Source: Diogma glabrata (lineage: Eukaryota; Arthropoda; Insecta; Diptera; Cylindrotomidae). Taken from it: 64,000 nt of DNA. The stretch is taken from NCBI GenBank assembly GCA_963693315.1, contig OY856188.1:157436018-157500017 (forward strand), written 5' to 3'. Within the stretch, counting starts at the first letter, position 1. Each line of letters opens with the position of its first letter. Below the pieces are notes generated by a model. It ran no database searches and was not told the DNA's origin. It worked only from the letters and a program-made list of their open reading frames with translations. Position numbers and translations under genes: made by a program. Positions 21,154 through 31,950 of the stretch are shown here, piece by piece.

Positions 21154-23273
21154 TTTCTTCAAGTTCGACAATTTTTCATACTTTTTCAAAATACCTGATG
21201 GCTTGGTTTTCATTTTTGACACATGACTTATTTCTAGGTAAGACTTCTTATATGCTGAAACTGAATTTTTTATATATTTTACCAATTATTATGGTTTTTT
21301 TTATATTTGGTTTTCAAGTTTTTTCTGTTTTACCTTCTTTTGTCATGGTTTTAATATTATTAATAATAATAATTTTTTTGAAAACTCGGGAAATCAGTTT
21401 TTCAATTTTTAATTTTTTTTTGAATAAATTAGGATCAAAAAGATTTTACACTTTAATAGCATTAAATAATCTCGACATCGTTCCAATCAAAACAAACTTG
21501 CAACCCGATCGCGAATTAAATTTTTTACTTGATACAGGTGCAAGTATTAGTATTATTAAAAAAGGATCAATTAATGGCGAAGTTTTATGCTACCCTGATG
21601 AAAAATGTAAAATCACAGGTATCTCCTCAAATCCTTTTTGGACATTAGCTAAATGTTATGGAGAAATTATACTTGATGTTGACCACAAGATTTCTCAGAC
21701 ATTTCAGTTAGTAGATAATAATTTTCCAATTTCTTGTGATGGCATATTGGGAAAAGATTTCCTTGAACAAAATCGTTGCATTATTGATTATGCACAAAAT
21801 TTTTTAACAGTATCTTGTAAAACAAAAACCTTTAAGTTTGTTTTAAAACAGAATACTCAATTGCCACAAAAATCTATTGCTGGTCGTACAGAAAAACTGG
21901 TCGGACTAGCCTTCCCTGGTATTAGTGATGGTGAATATTTTTGTCAAACCAATAAATCCTCTGAACCTTTATATTTAACCAATCCTTTAATAAAAATAAA
22001 TAAACAAATTGGTTATACCTCGATATTAAATTCAGGAGATGATGAATTATTTTTGGAAGATATAGATATAGTTTTGGAGCCGTTAGATAATAAAAACATA
22101 AATGTTGTAACTCGTGCTCAAGCTAAGAATAATGAAGATAAAATGATCGATATGTCTGTTTCAAATGACGAAATAAACGAAGATTTGCAAAATAATTCAA
22201 ATATTGTAGAGATTACTTCAGAAACCGATATAAATTCAGCTATTTCTCAATTCCATGATGGACCATTTGGTGGACATCAAGGAATAAATCGTACCTACAA
22301 CCGCATGAAGTGCTATTTCAATTTTAAAAATATGTTTAACCGAATCAAAGATTATATTAATTCATGTAAAAGTTGCCAGATAAATAAAGTTTCTAAAAAT
22401 ACTAAAATGCCAATGGTCATTACTGACACTTCATCACAACCATTTGAACGAGTTGCATTAGACATTGTAGGACCAATAAGCCCCATTACTGTAAATGGTA
22501 TTTCTTATATTCTAACGATGCAAGACGATTTGATAAAGTATAGTATCGCAATACCACTACCTAATCAAGAAGCCGAAACCGTCGCTCGTGCATTCATTGA
22601 ACAATTTATTTGTGTTTACGGTGCTCCGACATCGATACTGACAGATCAAGGTAGTAATTTTTTAAGCAAACTATTTACAAATGTTACACGTCTTTTCAAA
22701 ATTAATAAAATGAAAACATCCCCATATCATCCACAAACGAATGGAGCTCTGGAAAAAAGTCATCTAAATCTTGCAAATTATCTACGTAATTACACAAATT
22801 TAGATAAAAACGATTGGGATAATTGGATTCCATATGCTATGTTTTGTTATAATAGTACACCACATAGTGTTACTAAATTTATGCCGTATGAATTATTATT
22901 TGGTCATAAACCTATCATTCCATCATCATTTCTAAAAACCATTCAACCACTATATAATTATGATGATTACGTTAAACAATTAAACTTTAAAATGCAAAAC
23001 TCTTTTGACATAGCGAAATCTAATATAGTTAATTCTAAAGAACGATCTAAAATTTTATATGATAATTCTATCAACCCTACGAAATTTATTCAAGGTGAAT
23101 TAGTTTTATTAAAAAATGAAAATCGTAAAGGAAAACTTTCTCCATTGTGGTTAGGACCTTATAAAATTAATGAAATCTTAACAGAAGAAAATTCAATAAT
23201 TGAGATTGGAAAAACATTAAAAACAGTTCATAATAATCGATTGAAAAAATTTAAAAACGAATTCGATATTTAA
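21095..23273 (+). CDS. Pol lacking RT/RNase H: hydrophobic segment, aspartic protease, integrase
   Basis: Expressed by -1 frameshifting from gag; the isolated ATG at 21198 is probably not the real start. Counting from 21198: residues about 20-58 are strongly hydrophobic (two possible membrane helices, e.g. LPIIMVFFIFGF). The protease active site LLDTGAS is at about 108, with GILGKDF downstream. After EPLDNKN the sequence jumps to NVVTRAQAK, which in Mdg1-type elements follows RNase H. Integrase follows: H/H-C/C zinc region (HDGPFGGH...CKSCQ, about 351-395), then DDE residues in LDIVGP, LTDQGSNF and GALEKSH. The frame is uninterrupted across the missing RT. Confidence 0.88.
21104..21141 (+). 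promoter_or_regulatory. Possible frameshift-stimulating stem
   Basis: GGCTC (21104-21108) pairs with GAGCC (21137-21141), starting 7 nt after the heptamer, which is the usual spacing. The stem is only 5 bp with a 28-nt loop, so a pseudoknot would be needed for strength. Confidence 0.45.
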
Positions 23274-23607
23274 ATATGTACAGAAATAAAAAAAAACAAA
23301 TTTGTACAAATTTATATAATAAATATATGTATAAGAACTTTGTATTATATTTTTTTTCAAAATAAAAAAAAATTTATAATTGTCTTATAATTTAGTTAAA
23401 ATTCATATAAGAAATATATTACTATTTTGAATTATTAAAAGTTTATTCTAGTTTAAAAAAAAAAAAAATTTCATTTAAAACAATATTGATTAAAATAAAT
23501 TTAAAATAATTTTTATAAAATGAAATTAAACTTTAATAGTTCTAGTTATATATATAATTTTTATATTTCTATATAATCTATTTATATTAATCTTATGGGT
23601 GGAGGGG
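23274..23607 (+). other. 3' non-coding region and polypurine tract
   Basis: AT-rich with no frame. It ends in GGGTGGAGGGG (23597-23607), the polypurine tract priming plus-strand synthesis, directly before the 3' LTR. Confidence 0.75.
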
Positions 23608-23950
23608 TGTTGTGTAGCACAACATTATGCTATGCAACGGAATATATAAATAAACCTTTATCTTTCTAATTAACCTGAAATTATAAATACATTTAAATAC
23701 ATTTTTAGTACATAAGTTATTAATGTACTAATTAGATATTTAAGGAGAATTTTAATTGAAAAACATTCAGAATTGATCTGATGATCAAATAATAAACATC
23801 TAAAATATAAATATTTTATTTAATTTTGTAAATAATTAAAGTTTTTTAAAATAAAAGAAACAAAGAAAGTTTATATAATAAATGTTTTATTATTCATTTT
23901 GTGAAAATTATGGTTCTTTTGTGTTTTGTGAACGACGACCACCCACAACA
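23608..23950 (+). repeat. 3' LTR (343 bp)
   Basis: Identical by eye to the 5' LTR at 18746-19088, and followed by the TGAT target duplication. Confidence 0.93.
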
Positions 23951-24089
23951 TGATCTCGTTGTTTTTTATAAATATCCTCACCAGCAGTGTTCGGATGAAA
24001 TCAAATCCATTATGCCTCAAACATATTCTTTTCTCCGTTTTACTTGTCAATCGCTTTGTGCAAACAGTCAAACTGTTGAGATCACTCAC
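23951..24089 (+). pseudogene. LINE family C, copy 1, second fragment
   Basis: Continues the fragment ending at 18745 (CTCGTTGTTTTTTATAAATA, then CATTATGCCTCAAAC) and matches 31565-31690. It ends in CTCAC at 24085-24089, the target duplication of the BEL element that splits it again. Confidence 0.8.
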
Positions 24090-25163
24090 AGATAAAAGGA
24101 ACGAGATAATCTTGGCTATTATATTTCCTAACGCAAAATGTAAAAAGGTTAGTAGAAATATCCTTTATATCCCGTGATAATTGCAAAAATATTCCAGAAA
24201 ATATAAATGTATGTTGTATACCGCAAATCAAATGCCCAAGTAGAATAAATAATTATTTAACAATTTTTTATTATTTTTTTTTTTTTTTTTTTTCTAATAA
24301 AATGTGTTTTGTAATAGGGTTTAGAATATGTGTCACAACAACACATAAATACCTTTTAAAACCTAGGTCTAGACCACAACAACTGGCATTCTAAGGTGTA
24401 GATTAACGCTTTTTTTAAACATCTGTGGGTTGAAGCCACCTGAGACTAAGTGTTCCGGCAAACTATTCCATTTGTACGCAGTTCGGACAAAGAAGTCTCT
24501 CTGCGATCTGCCAGTAAAAAGAATTAAATGATGTTATCGCTTCCTTCGTAGATGGTTAAGAGAGCTTACAAAAAAAGTTTTAATTTGACAAAGGTACATG
24601 CTATAACCTAAATTCTATGTACATAAAATTATTTACAACTTTTAGCGCGAATTTCAAAATTGTGATTTTGCAGAATATTTTTAAATGAAAAGTAACAAAC
24701 TATTATAACTACTAGTTAGTTATAATAGTTAAATTGTTCCAAAATATTATAAAAGTGTATAATTTATTTATATAAACCAAAACGAATCTATAAAAATAAC
24801 ATAGAACTTTTCTATTTAAATATTTCAAACGAAGAATTTAATCAGTATTAAGTTTGTGTGTTTGTAAAGTTAATTAAATAGTTAAATTGTTCCAAAATAT
24901 TATAAAAGTGTATAATTTATTTATATAAACCAAAACGAATCTATAAAAATAACATAGAATTTTTCTATTTAGATATTTCAAACGAAGAATTTAATCAGTA
25001 TTAAGTTTGCGTGTTTGTACTTCAAATTTACGTGTATAAAAAATATTATATAATGCAAATATAAATTTGTGTAGTATGAGTTTAAATTAATAAAAATATT
25101 AAAATTAAATTGTTGTTGTTGTTAATGTTGATGGTGGTGTTGAAAATGTGTTGCATTGCAACA
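24090..25163 (-). repeat. BEL 3' LTR, with LINE insertion and internal duplication
   Basis: Ends (plus sense) in GTTGCATTGCAACA like the other LTR. It contains a 5'-truncated LINE C copy (24271-24522) and a tandem duplication of ~153 bp (24726-24878 and 24879-25020) absent from the right LTR. Its outer ~16 bp do not match the corresponding end of the right LTR. Confidence 0.8.
24271..24522 (-). mobile_element. 5'-truncated LINE family C, copy 2, inside the BEL LTR
   Basis: The reverse complement of the last ~220 bp of the copy at 31082-31950, with its poly(A) seen as a T-run at 24271-24293. The right LTR is uninterrupted at this site (TTATTATTTTTATTAAAAAG), proving insertion. Confidence 0.85.
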
Positions 25164-25194
25164 TACTGCTCCGGTTAAGCAGTTAATTGCTTAA

Positions 25195-26151
25195 CTATTC
25201 AATGGTTAGTTTGCACAGTTTAGTTATTGGACGTTTTAATTCTCCATTGCTGGTTTTCAATGTAACTACCCTCACGCTACCGTCTTGGCCAGGATGAACC
25301 CTAATAACTCGACCTCTTGACCATGACATTGATGCTGCATTTTCTTCTTTGATCAAAACGAGCTCACCTTCTTTAAAGTTTAGATGTTGATGCTGCCATT
25401 TAGATCTTTTCTGTAATGTTGTGAGATATTTTACATGCCATCTTTTCCAAAAACCTCTTGTCATGTTTTGCAGAAGCTCCCATCTTTCTCTCATCTTCAA
25501 TATGACGTCATTTGTGCCGTAGTCTGGTACCGCAAAAAGTGATGAACCGATCAAAAAATGACCCGGAGTTAATATGTCTAGATCATCTGGATCATCATTA
25601 GCTGGAGTTAATGGCCGTGAGTTGACTATTGCTTCTATTTGGATTAATAACGTTTGCAGCTCTTCAAACGTTGGTGCGGACTCACCCAATACTCGTCGTA
25701 AATGCGTTTTTATTGATTTGACTCCAGCTTCCCATATACCACCAAAGTGCGGAGCTGATGGAGGTATAGTATGCCATTCTATTTTGTGTGCAGCAAGATG
25801 TGTAGATACTGCATCGTTATGCAAGTGTGATGATATTACTGAGAAGAACTCGTCGAATTTTCTTTGAGCTCCGACGAAATTAGTTGCGTTATCACTATAT
25901 ATTGCCTTCGGGAGCCCTCTTCTTCCTGTAAAACGCTTAAATGATGCGATGAATGCATCCGTAGACAAATCACTTACAACTTCAAGGTGTATAGCTTTTG
26001 TTGCCATACAGATAAATAAGCAAATGTATGCTTTTATTCTATTGGATCCTCTACCTTTTTTGGAACTTATTGCTATAGGACCAGCATAATCCACTCCAAC
26101 ATTCAAAAACGCACGTACAAACGTTGCCCTTGACACGGGCAAGTTTCCCAT
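25195..26151 (-). pseudogene. BEL integrase catalytic core and C-terminal part
   Basis: The frame starts MGNLPVSRATF and reads through FLNVGVDYAGPI (first catalytic Asp), YSDNATNFVGA (second Asp) and PHFGGIWEAGVKS (catalytic Glu), then FLIGSSL, FWKRW and GELVLIKEEN, all standard for BEL/Pao integrases. The stop at 25195 lies 32 bp before the LTR. It is in a different frame from the RNase H part, and the N-terminal HHCC zinc domain (about 40 residues) is deleted at the junction near 26150. It is the last part of the polyprotein and is not functional here. Confidence 0.85.
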
Positions 26152-27424
26152 ATTTTGTTCTGGATATAAACAGTAACGCAGACGGATTTGGATGTAGATA
26201 CTTAAAATGCAAGTATCGTATAATTTTTTCAGTTAGTTCATGTTCCCTTGGTAGAATAACTGGATGCTTCATGGAATATCCAACATTTGAATTTTTCAGG
26301 CGACCTCCAACTCTTAATAAACCGTTCTCATCCTTGATTGGATAAAGCGATGACAATTTACTACCTCTGTTAATTTGCTTCTTGTTCTTCAACCGATATA
26401 TTTCGTCTGGATATGCTTCTTGTTGACACCATTTTATGAGTAAAATTTCACTCCTTTCCAAATGTTGACTGGTTATGTACGGAACATCTTCTTTTAAGCA
26501 TAATTCTGCAAAGCGAGCACAATTACTTATTCTTCGTAATATCAAGCTGTATGAGGAATATATATTAATAATGTTTTTTATCAACAAGGTGTTGTCTTCA
26601 GTAGTGACTGCGCCGCTAATTGATGTTAAAACATTTTTTCTTCTTTCGACTATTGTATTTCCAACAGGAACATATTTATAATTTGGCCAATGACTTGAAG
26701 ATTTTTGCAGAAATTTTGGGCCATTCCACCAGGTTCTATAGTTTAACAGCTCCCTTGGCATCACACCGCGGCTTGCACAATCAGCAGGGTTTAAAGCTGT
26801 TGGTACATGGTTCCAATGGTTTATTGGTAGTGTATCTATAATGAAACTAGTTCTATTAGCAACAAAACAATTTAAATTTCTTGGTACATCTGATAACCAT
26901 GATATAACGATATTAGAATCCGTCCAAGCATAAACTGAATCCAATGATACTTCAAAAATTCTAACGATCTTGTTCAGCAATTTTGCTAAAAGCACCGCTC
27001 CACATAACTCTAAACGAGGAATCGAAAGTTGTTTTAATGGTGACACTTTGGTTTTAGTTGCTATCAAATGGATAAAACAATCACCGTTGTTGCTTGTTGT
27101 CCTTGAATAAACAACCGCGGAATATGCCTTTTCCGACGCGTCGCAAAATCCATGAAATTGAACACTCTGTGTAGACATCATTTGAATATACCGTGGAATG
27201 CGTATACCTGTAAGGGATATTAATTGGTTTCTGGCAATATACCAACTTTGTTGAATGTTTTCTGGTAATAGATCGTCCCATTCTAATTTAGTCAACCATA
27301 GCGATTGAAGTAAGATTTTGAATGTGATGGTTATGGGAGCTAACCATCCAAGCGGATCAAAAACTTTACCGCATTCTGACAATAGTTTTCGCTTAGTTAA
27401 TGCTTCAACTTTTACTTGTTAACC
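26051..27424 (-). pseudogene. BEL RNase H and integrase N-terminal region
   Basis: After a frame break the sequence resumes with KRKLLSECGKVFDPLGW, then the BEL RNase H block (VQFHGFCDASEKAYSAVVY, SIPRLELCGAVLLA, VYAWTDSNIVISWL) and integrase lead-in (GLLRVGGRLKNS, HPVILPREHELT, HPNPSALLF). Past residue ~400 the frame overlaps the integrase gene in the wrong register, so the last ~35 residues are not real. The RT-RNase H linker has lost an estimated 15-20 residues relative to family norms near 27405-27424. Confidence 0.82.
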
Positions 27425-30107
27425 AGCAAATACCTCGTGTTTTGACAAACACGTCAGGATCTTCAATCGAAATAGAATTTTGGCCATGTTTTTCTGCCGG
27501 TATTTTGCTTAGAAGAACTGAACTATTTGAGCTCCATTGTCTGAGTGAAAACCCTGCATTTTCTAATGTGGTTGATAAATCAGTGACTATTTTATGAGCT
27601 TCTTCAACTGTATCACATCCTGACAATAGATCATCTACATAGAAGTCTGATTTAATTATGTTTGTTAATTTTGGGCACAATTCACTACTGTCGTTTATTA
27701 TTTGGTGTAAGCACCGGATAGCAAGATATGACGAGCTGGTTAAACCATACGTGACAGTGTTCAGTTTAAAATGTTGCATTTTAGTATTTGCGTTTTCTCG
27801 CCACACAATTCTTTGCTGATCTTGATGTTCGGGATGAACAACTATCCTGCGGTACATCTTTTCAATATCTGAAACAAATGCAATTTTATGTTTGCGAAAC
27901 CGAATCAGAATTGAAAAAAGATCATCTTGAATTACTGAACCTGTCATTAGAGTATCGTTTAAAGATAAACCCGAAGATGACTTGCAGGAACCATCAAAAA
28001 CTACACGTAATTTCTTCGTTGTTGTGCTTACTTTGAAAACAGCGTGATGTGGTAGATAATGCACCTTACATTTCTCGCTTGCCAGGATCTGATCGGATAT
28101 ACGTGTCATGTGCCCAAGCTTCTCGTACTCTTGCATAAAACAGATATACTCATCACGAAGATTCCCATCTTTTTGGAATTTACGTTCCATAGCAATCATT
28201 CGGGATGCTGCGGCTTTTAAAGTGCTGCCTAAGTTTTCATAGTTATTCTTAAACGGTAATCGCACAATGTAGCGACCATTGACGAATTGATGAGTGGCTA
28301 AAAAGTGCTTTTCACATCCATCATCTTTTGGAGGAGCAGCGAGTGACACTTCTTCCACCTCCCAGAATCGCTGTAGCAGTTGGTATACATTTTGGAAGTT
28401 TAATGAGATTGTATTTTGATCAGCACACCCAGCAACCACCCAACCAAATAAGCTGTCGAGTAAATATAAATTTGGTTTCAGCAATACCCTCTTTTCGTGC
28501 AATATGTCGTAGAATACATCTATGCCGAGAATCATGTCAATAGGATTCGATTCGTAGAACTGAGGATCAGCTAATTGATATTCTTCAACTTTTTTGATGT
28601 GATTTACTTGCAGTACTGTTGCCTGAGAAGGTAAATAATTAGTTAATTTATCTAATATTAAAACGTTTACTAAAATAAAATGTTTTGCATTGTATCGGGA
28701 TGATAATTTCACGCTGATTTGCTCCCTAGTTTTGCTTGTTGAAACTGAAGGCAATCCATTCACAGTTATATTTGCGTGCCTGCGTTTTAATCTTAGCTTT
28801 TTGGTAAGTGCATCAGTGATGAAAGTGAATTCTGATCCTGAATCTAATAGTGCTCTTATGTAATGGATATTTCCATAGCTATCCAATGTCGACACTATTA
28901 CTGTTGGTAAAATAGATTGCTGTTTTACTCCAATTGCTGCGGCGGTGCATGACTGAGACTCTATCAATGGACTAGAACTTTCTGAATTGCATTCTGGAAC
29001 TTTACTGATCTGGTTTGCATGTACTGGGTTATGTTCTAAACCGCTGTCATCGTGCAAAATTGTATGATGTTTACCCTGGCATTTAAAACATGTGTTAGTT
29101 GACAGACAGTTGACGATTGAATGGTCCATCTTTAAACAATTAGTGCATAACTTTAGCTGGTTGATAAAATCTTTACGAAACTTAAGATCAGCTCGCTGGA
29201 ATTTGTAGCACCTATGAATCAGATGTGGTTTTTTACACAACCCGCACTCGATTTTCGTTGTTGCTATATGCGTTGATTTTGTGAAACTTCTTGGTGGCTT
29301 CATGTTAATGTTGCAGCTTTCTAGCGCATCACACCTTTGATGGAGAAAATTAAGAAAAACCTCTACGGTTGGAGCGTCTATCTCCACTGAATGTAATGCC
29401 CACTGCTGTTTAGTTTCGTCATCCGTCTTATTGAGCAGCAAATGTAATATCCAAGGATCTCGAGTTTTACAATCAGGTCCTAAAGCCTTCAACCCCCTAA
29501 GTAGTTCGTCCGATGTTTCGGTAAGATTCCGAAGTGATCTTGGTGAAGCATGGTTGATAGGAGATTGATCTAAAAAAGTTTTTATAATCGTACTTACAAT
29601 GGTGCGTTTTTTATCATATCTTTGTTTTAATTTTTCCCATGCTTCATTATAACTGGCATCGGTGATTAAGAAATGATTTATCAAACGAGCGGCGCTTCCT
29701 TGGAGAAGTCCCTTGAGTAATTGAAATTTGTGCACCCTTGATAATGACTCGTTATTGTGCACAGTAGCTTCAAACATGTCCTTAAACGAAGGCCATATTG
29801 TGTACTCTCCATTAAACGGTGGAATATTAATCCTTGGTATCTTAACTTCATTACTTGGACCCATACTTCTATTTTGTAATGACTCAAAATATGCCCTTTG
29901 TTGAGAGTACATGTTGGTTATAGTTGCATTTAGATCATCATTGTTCGAATGTTTGATTGGCATTGGTTTTCGTTTTTTTATTTCACGTGTCATAGCACTC
30001 TGTATACTAAAGAATTTGGCTTCAAACTCATCCGATTTTGATGTTTGTTGCGGGAGTAGAAGCAATTCATCCTCGATGTTGCAAAATTCTTCCCACCACG
30101 AGTCCAA
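27405..30107 (-). CDS. BEL Gag-protease-reverse transcriptase, main open frame
   Basis: An open frame of 900 residues. Gag has the BEL capsid region (IPPFNGEYTIWPSFKDMF, FQLLKGLLQGSAARLI) and a Cys-rich nucleocapsid (CGLCKKPHLIHRC, CTNCLKMDHSIVNC, CFKCQGKHHTILH). The protease active site is LLDSGSEFTFI. Then come the BEL RT landmarks: GWVVAGC, YLPHHAVFK, LRVVFDGSC, IEKMYRRIVV and the catalytic box FYVDDLLSG. The real Gag start lies further upstream at 30234, in another frame because of a one-base break near 30161-30165. The frame ends prematurely at 27405 just after the RT thumb. Confidence 0.88.
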   Translation of the reverse strand: MDSWWEEFCNIEDELLLLPQQTSKSDEFEAKFFSIQSAMTREIKKRKPMPIKHSNNDDLNATITNMYSQQRAYFESLQNRSMGPSNEVKIPRINIPPFNGEYTIWPSFKDMFEATVHNNESLSRVHKFQLLKGLLQGSAARLINHFLITDASYNEAWEKLKQRYDKKRTIVSTIIKTFLDQSPINHASPRSLRNLTETSDELLRGLKALGPDCKTRDPWILHLLLNKTDDETKQQWALHSVEIDAPTVEVFLNFLHQRCDALESCNINMKPPRSFTKSTHIATTKIECGLCKKPHLIHRCYKFQRADLKFRKDFINQLKLCTNCLKMDHSIVNCLSTNTCFKCQGKHHTILHDDSGLEHNPVHANQISKVPECNSESSSPLIESQSCTAAAIGVKQQSILPTVIVSTLDSYGNIHYIRALLDSGSEFTFITDALTKKLRLKRRHANITVNGLPSVSTSKTREQISVKLSSRYNAKHFILVNVLILDKLTNYLPSQATVLQVNHIKKVEEYQLADPQFYESNPIDMILGIDVFYDILHEKRVLLKPNLYLLDSLFGWVVAGCADQNTISLNFQNVYQLLQRFWEVEEVSLAAPPKDDGCEKHFLATHQFVNGRYIVRLPFKNNYENLGSTLKAAASRMIAMERKFQKDGNLRDEYICFMQEYEKLGHMTRISDQILASEKCKVHYLPHHAVFKVSTTTKKLRVVFDGSCKSSSGLSLNDTLMTGSVIQDDLFSILIRFRKHKIAFVSDIEKMYRRIVVHPEHQDQQRIVWRENANTKMQHFKLNTVTYGLTSSSYLAIRCLHQIINDSSELCPKLTNIIKSDFYVDDLLSGCDTVEEAHKIVTDLSTTLENAGFSLRQWSSNSSVLLSKIPAEKHGQNSISIEDPDVFVKTRGICWLTSKS

Positions 30108-30161
30108 TTTCGCAAGCCTTGCTTCAATCTCTTCAATTAACGTATCATCTTGAATGTTCTC

Positions 30162-30234
30162 AAAACGTTGAAGCCTTTGTCAGAGAACCCAAAATGCGAC
30201 CACGTTTCTGAACTAATGCAGCGGCTGCAGACAT
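30162..30234 (-). pseudogene. BEL Gag N-terminus, separated by a 1-nt frame break
   Basis: ATG at 30234 starts MSAAAALVQKRGRILGSLTK. After a short A-run (CAAAACG at 30161-30167) the sequence continues one frame over as FENIQDDTLIEEIEARLAKL into the main Gag. A single extra base in the run explains the break and could be an assembly error. Confidence 0.65.
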
Positions 30235-30591
30235 TGCACACAAATAGTTTTAATTCTTTATCTAATGAATATAATGAATGAAATTAGTAATTAATTATTA
30301 ACAAAAATTTAAACTGGAGAGCTATAGCACTGTTCACTTTTTCACAATTAATAATTCACTTACTGTTCACAGCTTTATTATTTTTTAATTATAAATAGTT
30401 TATATAAAGTATGAACTTAATAACTTACAGTCTTGTTGGATGTAAAATAAATTGAGTATGTTGATGTAGTATGTTGTAATACAGCAACCAAAAAACGATT
30501 AAGAGCATAGACTGATAATGAACAATCAACTTGCTTTTCCAAAAATGATTTACCCGAAAAGAAGATGTATTTAGTTCACGTATGTGTAGCG
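30235..30591 (-). other. BEL leader, non-coding
   Basis: AT-rich leader between primer site and gag. No coding signal. Confidence 0.6.
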
Positions 30592-30613
30592 CCTTATCCG
30601 GCTCGAAGGACCA
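30592..30613 (-). promoter_or_regulatory. BEL primer binding site
   Basis: The minus strand reads TGGTCCTTCGAGCCGGA immediately after the 5' LTR end (ATAAACA), as in other BEL/Pao elements. Confidence 0.75.
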
Positions 30614-31080
30614 TGTTTATGGCGCGAGATAATCTTGGCTATTATATTTCCTAACGCAAAATGTAAAAAGGTTAGTAGAAATATCCTTTATATCCCGTGA
30701 TAATTGCAAAAATATTCCAGAAAATATAAATGTATATTGTATACCGCAAATCAAATGCCCAAGTAGAATAAATAATTATTTAACAATTTTTTATTATTTT
30801 TATTAAAAAGAATTAAATGATGTTATCGCTTCCTTGGTAGATGATTAAGAGAGCTTACAAAAAAAGTTTTTAATTTGACAAAGGTACATGCTATAACCTA
30901 AATTCTATGTACATAAAATTATTTACAACTTTTAGCGCGAATTTCAAAATTGTGATTTTGCAGAATATTTTTAAATGAAAAGTAACAAACTATTATAACT
31001 ACTAGTTGTAAAGTTAATTAAATAGTTAAATTGTTTCAAAATATTATAAAAGTGTATAATTTATTTATATAAACCAAAAT

Positions 31081-31950
31081 TCAAACCCAATTCAATTCAA
31101 AAGACCTGAATAAAGTCGCCGACTGGGGTGACCAAAACCTTGTAAATTTCAACTCCACCAAAACACAGCTGTTGATTGTTTTCAGATTAAAGACCGAGTT
31201 CCCCAAAGATATTTTATTTAGTATGTGTGATGAACCAATAGGTGAATGTAAAAACATTCGTTTATTGGGTGTCACAGTTTCAAATGACCTACTCTGGAAC
31301 GATCATGTAATGGCGATGGCAAAAAGCGCTTCTAAAAAACTCGGCCTCCTAAATAGATGCAAAAAATTTTTCACTCCATACCAATTGCTCCATGTTTATA
31401 AGTCCTATATTCGTCCCTGTATGGATTACTGCTGTCAAGTTTGGGGTGCTGCCTCTGTTTCCGTCTTGGCCCTCTTGGACTCTGTTCAAAAGCGAGCTAT
31501 ACGAATTGTGGGTGATCGAACTTTGACATCAAAACTTGATTCTCTACAACATCGTCGCACTGTTGCTGACCTCGTTGTTTTTTACAAATATCGTCATCAG
31601 CAGTGCTCAGATGAAATCAGCGGCATCATGCCTCAAGCTTATTTTTACCCCTGTTCCACTCGGCAATCGGCTGCCGCAACCAGTGAAACGGTAAAGATCG
31701 CGCGCTGTCATACTGGCAGATCGCAGAGAGACTTCTTTGTCCGAACTGCGTACAAATGGAATAGTTTGCCGGAACACTTAGTTTCAGGTTGCTTCAACCC
31801 ACAGATGTTTAAAAAAAAGCGTTAATCTACACCTTAGAACGCCAGTTGTTGTGGGACCCAGGTCTAGACCTAGGTCTTAAAAGGTATTTATGTGTTGTTG
31901 TGACACATATTCTAAACCCTATTACACAACAAATTTTATTAAAAAAAAAA
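31081..31950 (+). mobile_element. 5'-truncated LINE family C, copy 3, inside the BEL LTR
   Basis: An 870-bp insert not present at the matching site of the left LTR. It begins inside RT coding sequence and ends in a 3' UTR (GACACATATTCTAAACCC) followed by a poly(A) run. Confidence 0.88.
31082..31825 (+). CDS. LINE family C reverse transcriptase, C-terminal part
   Basis: An open frame of 247 codons starting at the truncation point. It holds the post-catalytic RT and thumb region of a CR1/Jockey-group LINE: VADWGDQNLVNFNSTKTQ, NIRLLGVTVSNDLLWNDHV, CKKFFTPYQLLHVYKSYIRP and MDYCCQVWG, then the conserved tail (LDSLQHRRTVADLVVFYKY, RDFFVRTAYKWNSLPEHL). The catalytic box is upstream of the truncation and missing. 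The frame is undamaged, so this copy is fairly young. Older or shorter copies are at 18636-32243 (split), 24271-24522 and 47955-48185. Confidence 0.83.
   Translation, partial: QTQFNSKDLNKVADWGDQNLVNFNSTKTQLLIVFRLKTEFPKDILFSMCDEPIGECKNIRLLGVTVSNDLLWNDHVMAMAKSASKKLGLLNRCKKFFTPYQLLHVYKSYIRPCMDYCCQVWGAASVSVLALLDSVQKRAIRIVGDRTLTSKLDSLQHRRTVADLVVFYKYRHQQCSDEISGIMPQAYFYPCSTRQSAAATSETVKIARCHTGRSQRDFFVRTAYKWNSLPEHLVSGCFNPQMFKKKR

Larger units (their letters stand above)
18746..23950 (+). mobile_element. Recently inserted Gypsy-type (Mdg1-like) LTR element lacking RT and RNase H
   Basis: Two 343-bp LTRs (18746-19088 and 23608-23950) are identical by eye. A 4-bp duplication TGAT lies at 18742-18745 and 23951-23954, and removing the element restores the LINE C sequence. 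Contents: PBS-like TGGTGACAGCGG, a ~1-kb leader, gag, a -1 frameshift site, protease, integrase and a purine tract. The whole RT and RNase H region is absent. Identical LTRs imply very recent mobilisation, which must have used RT in trans. Confidence 0.92.

Noticed and set aside
23871..24177. Small frames across the LTR/LINE junction near 24000
   Set aside because: They run over LTR sequence and a decayed LINE; no independent gene.
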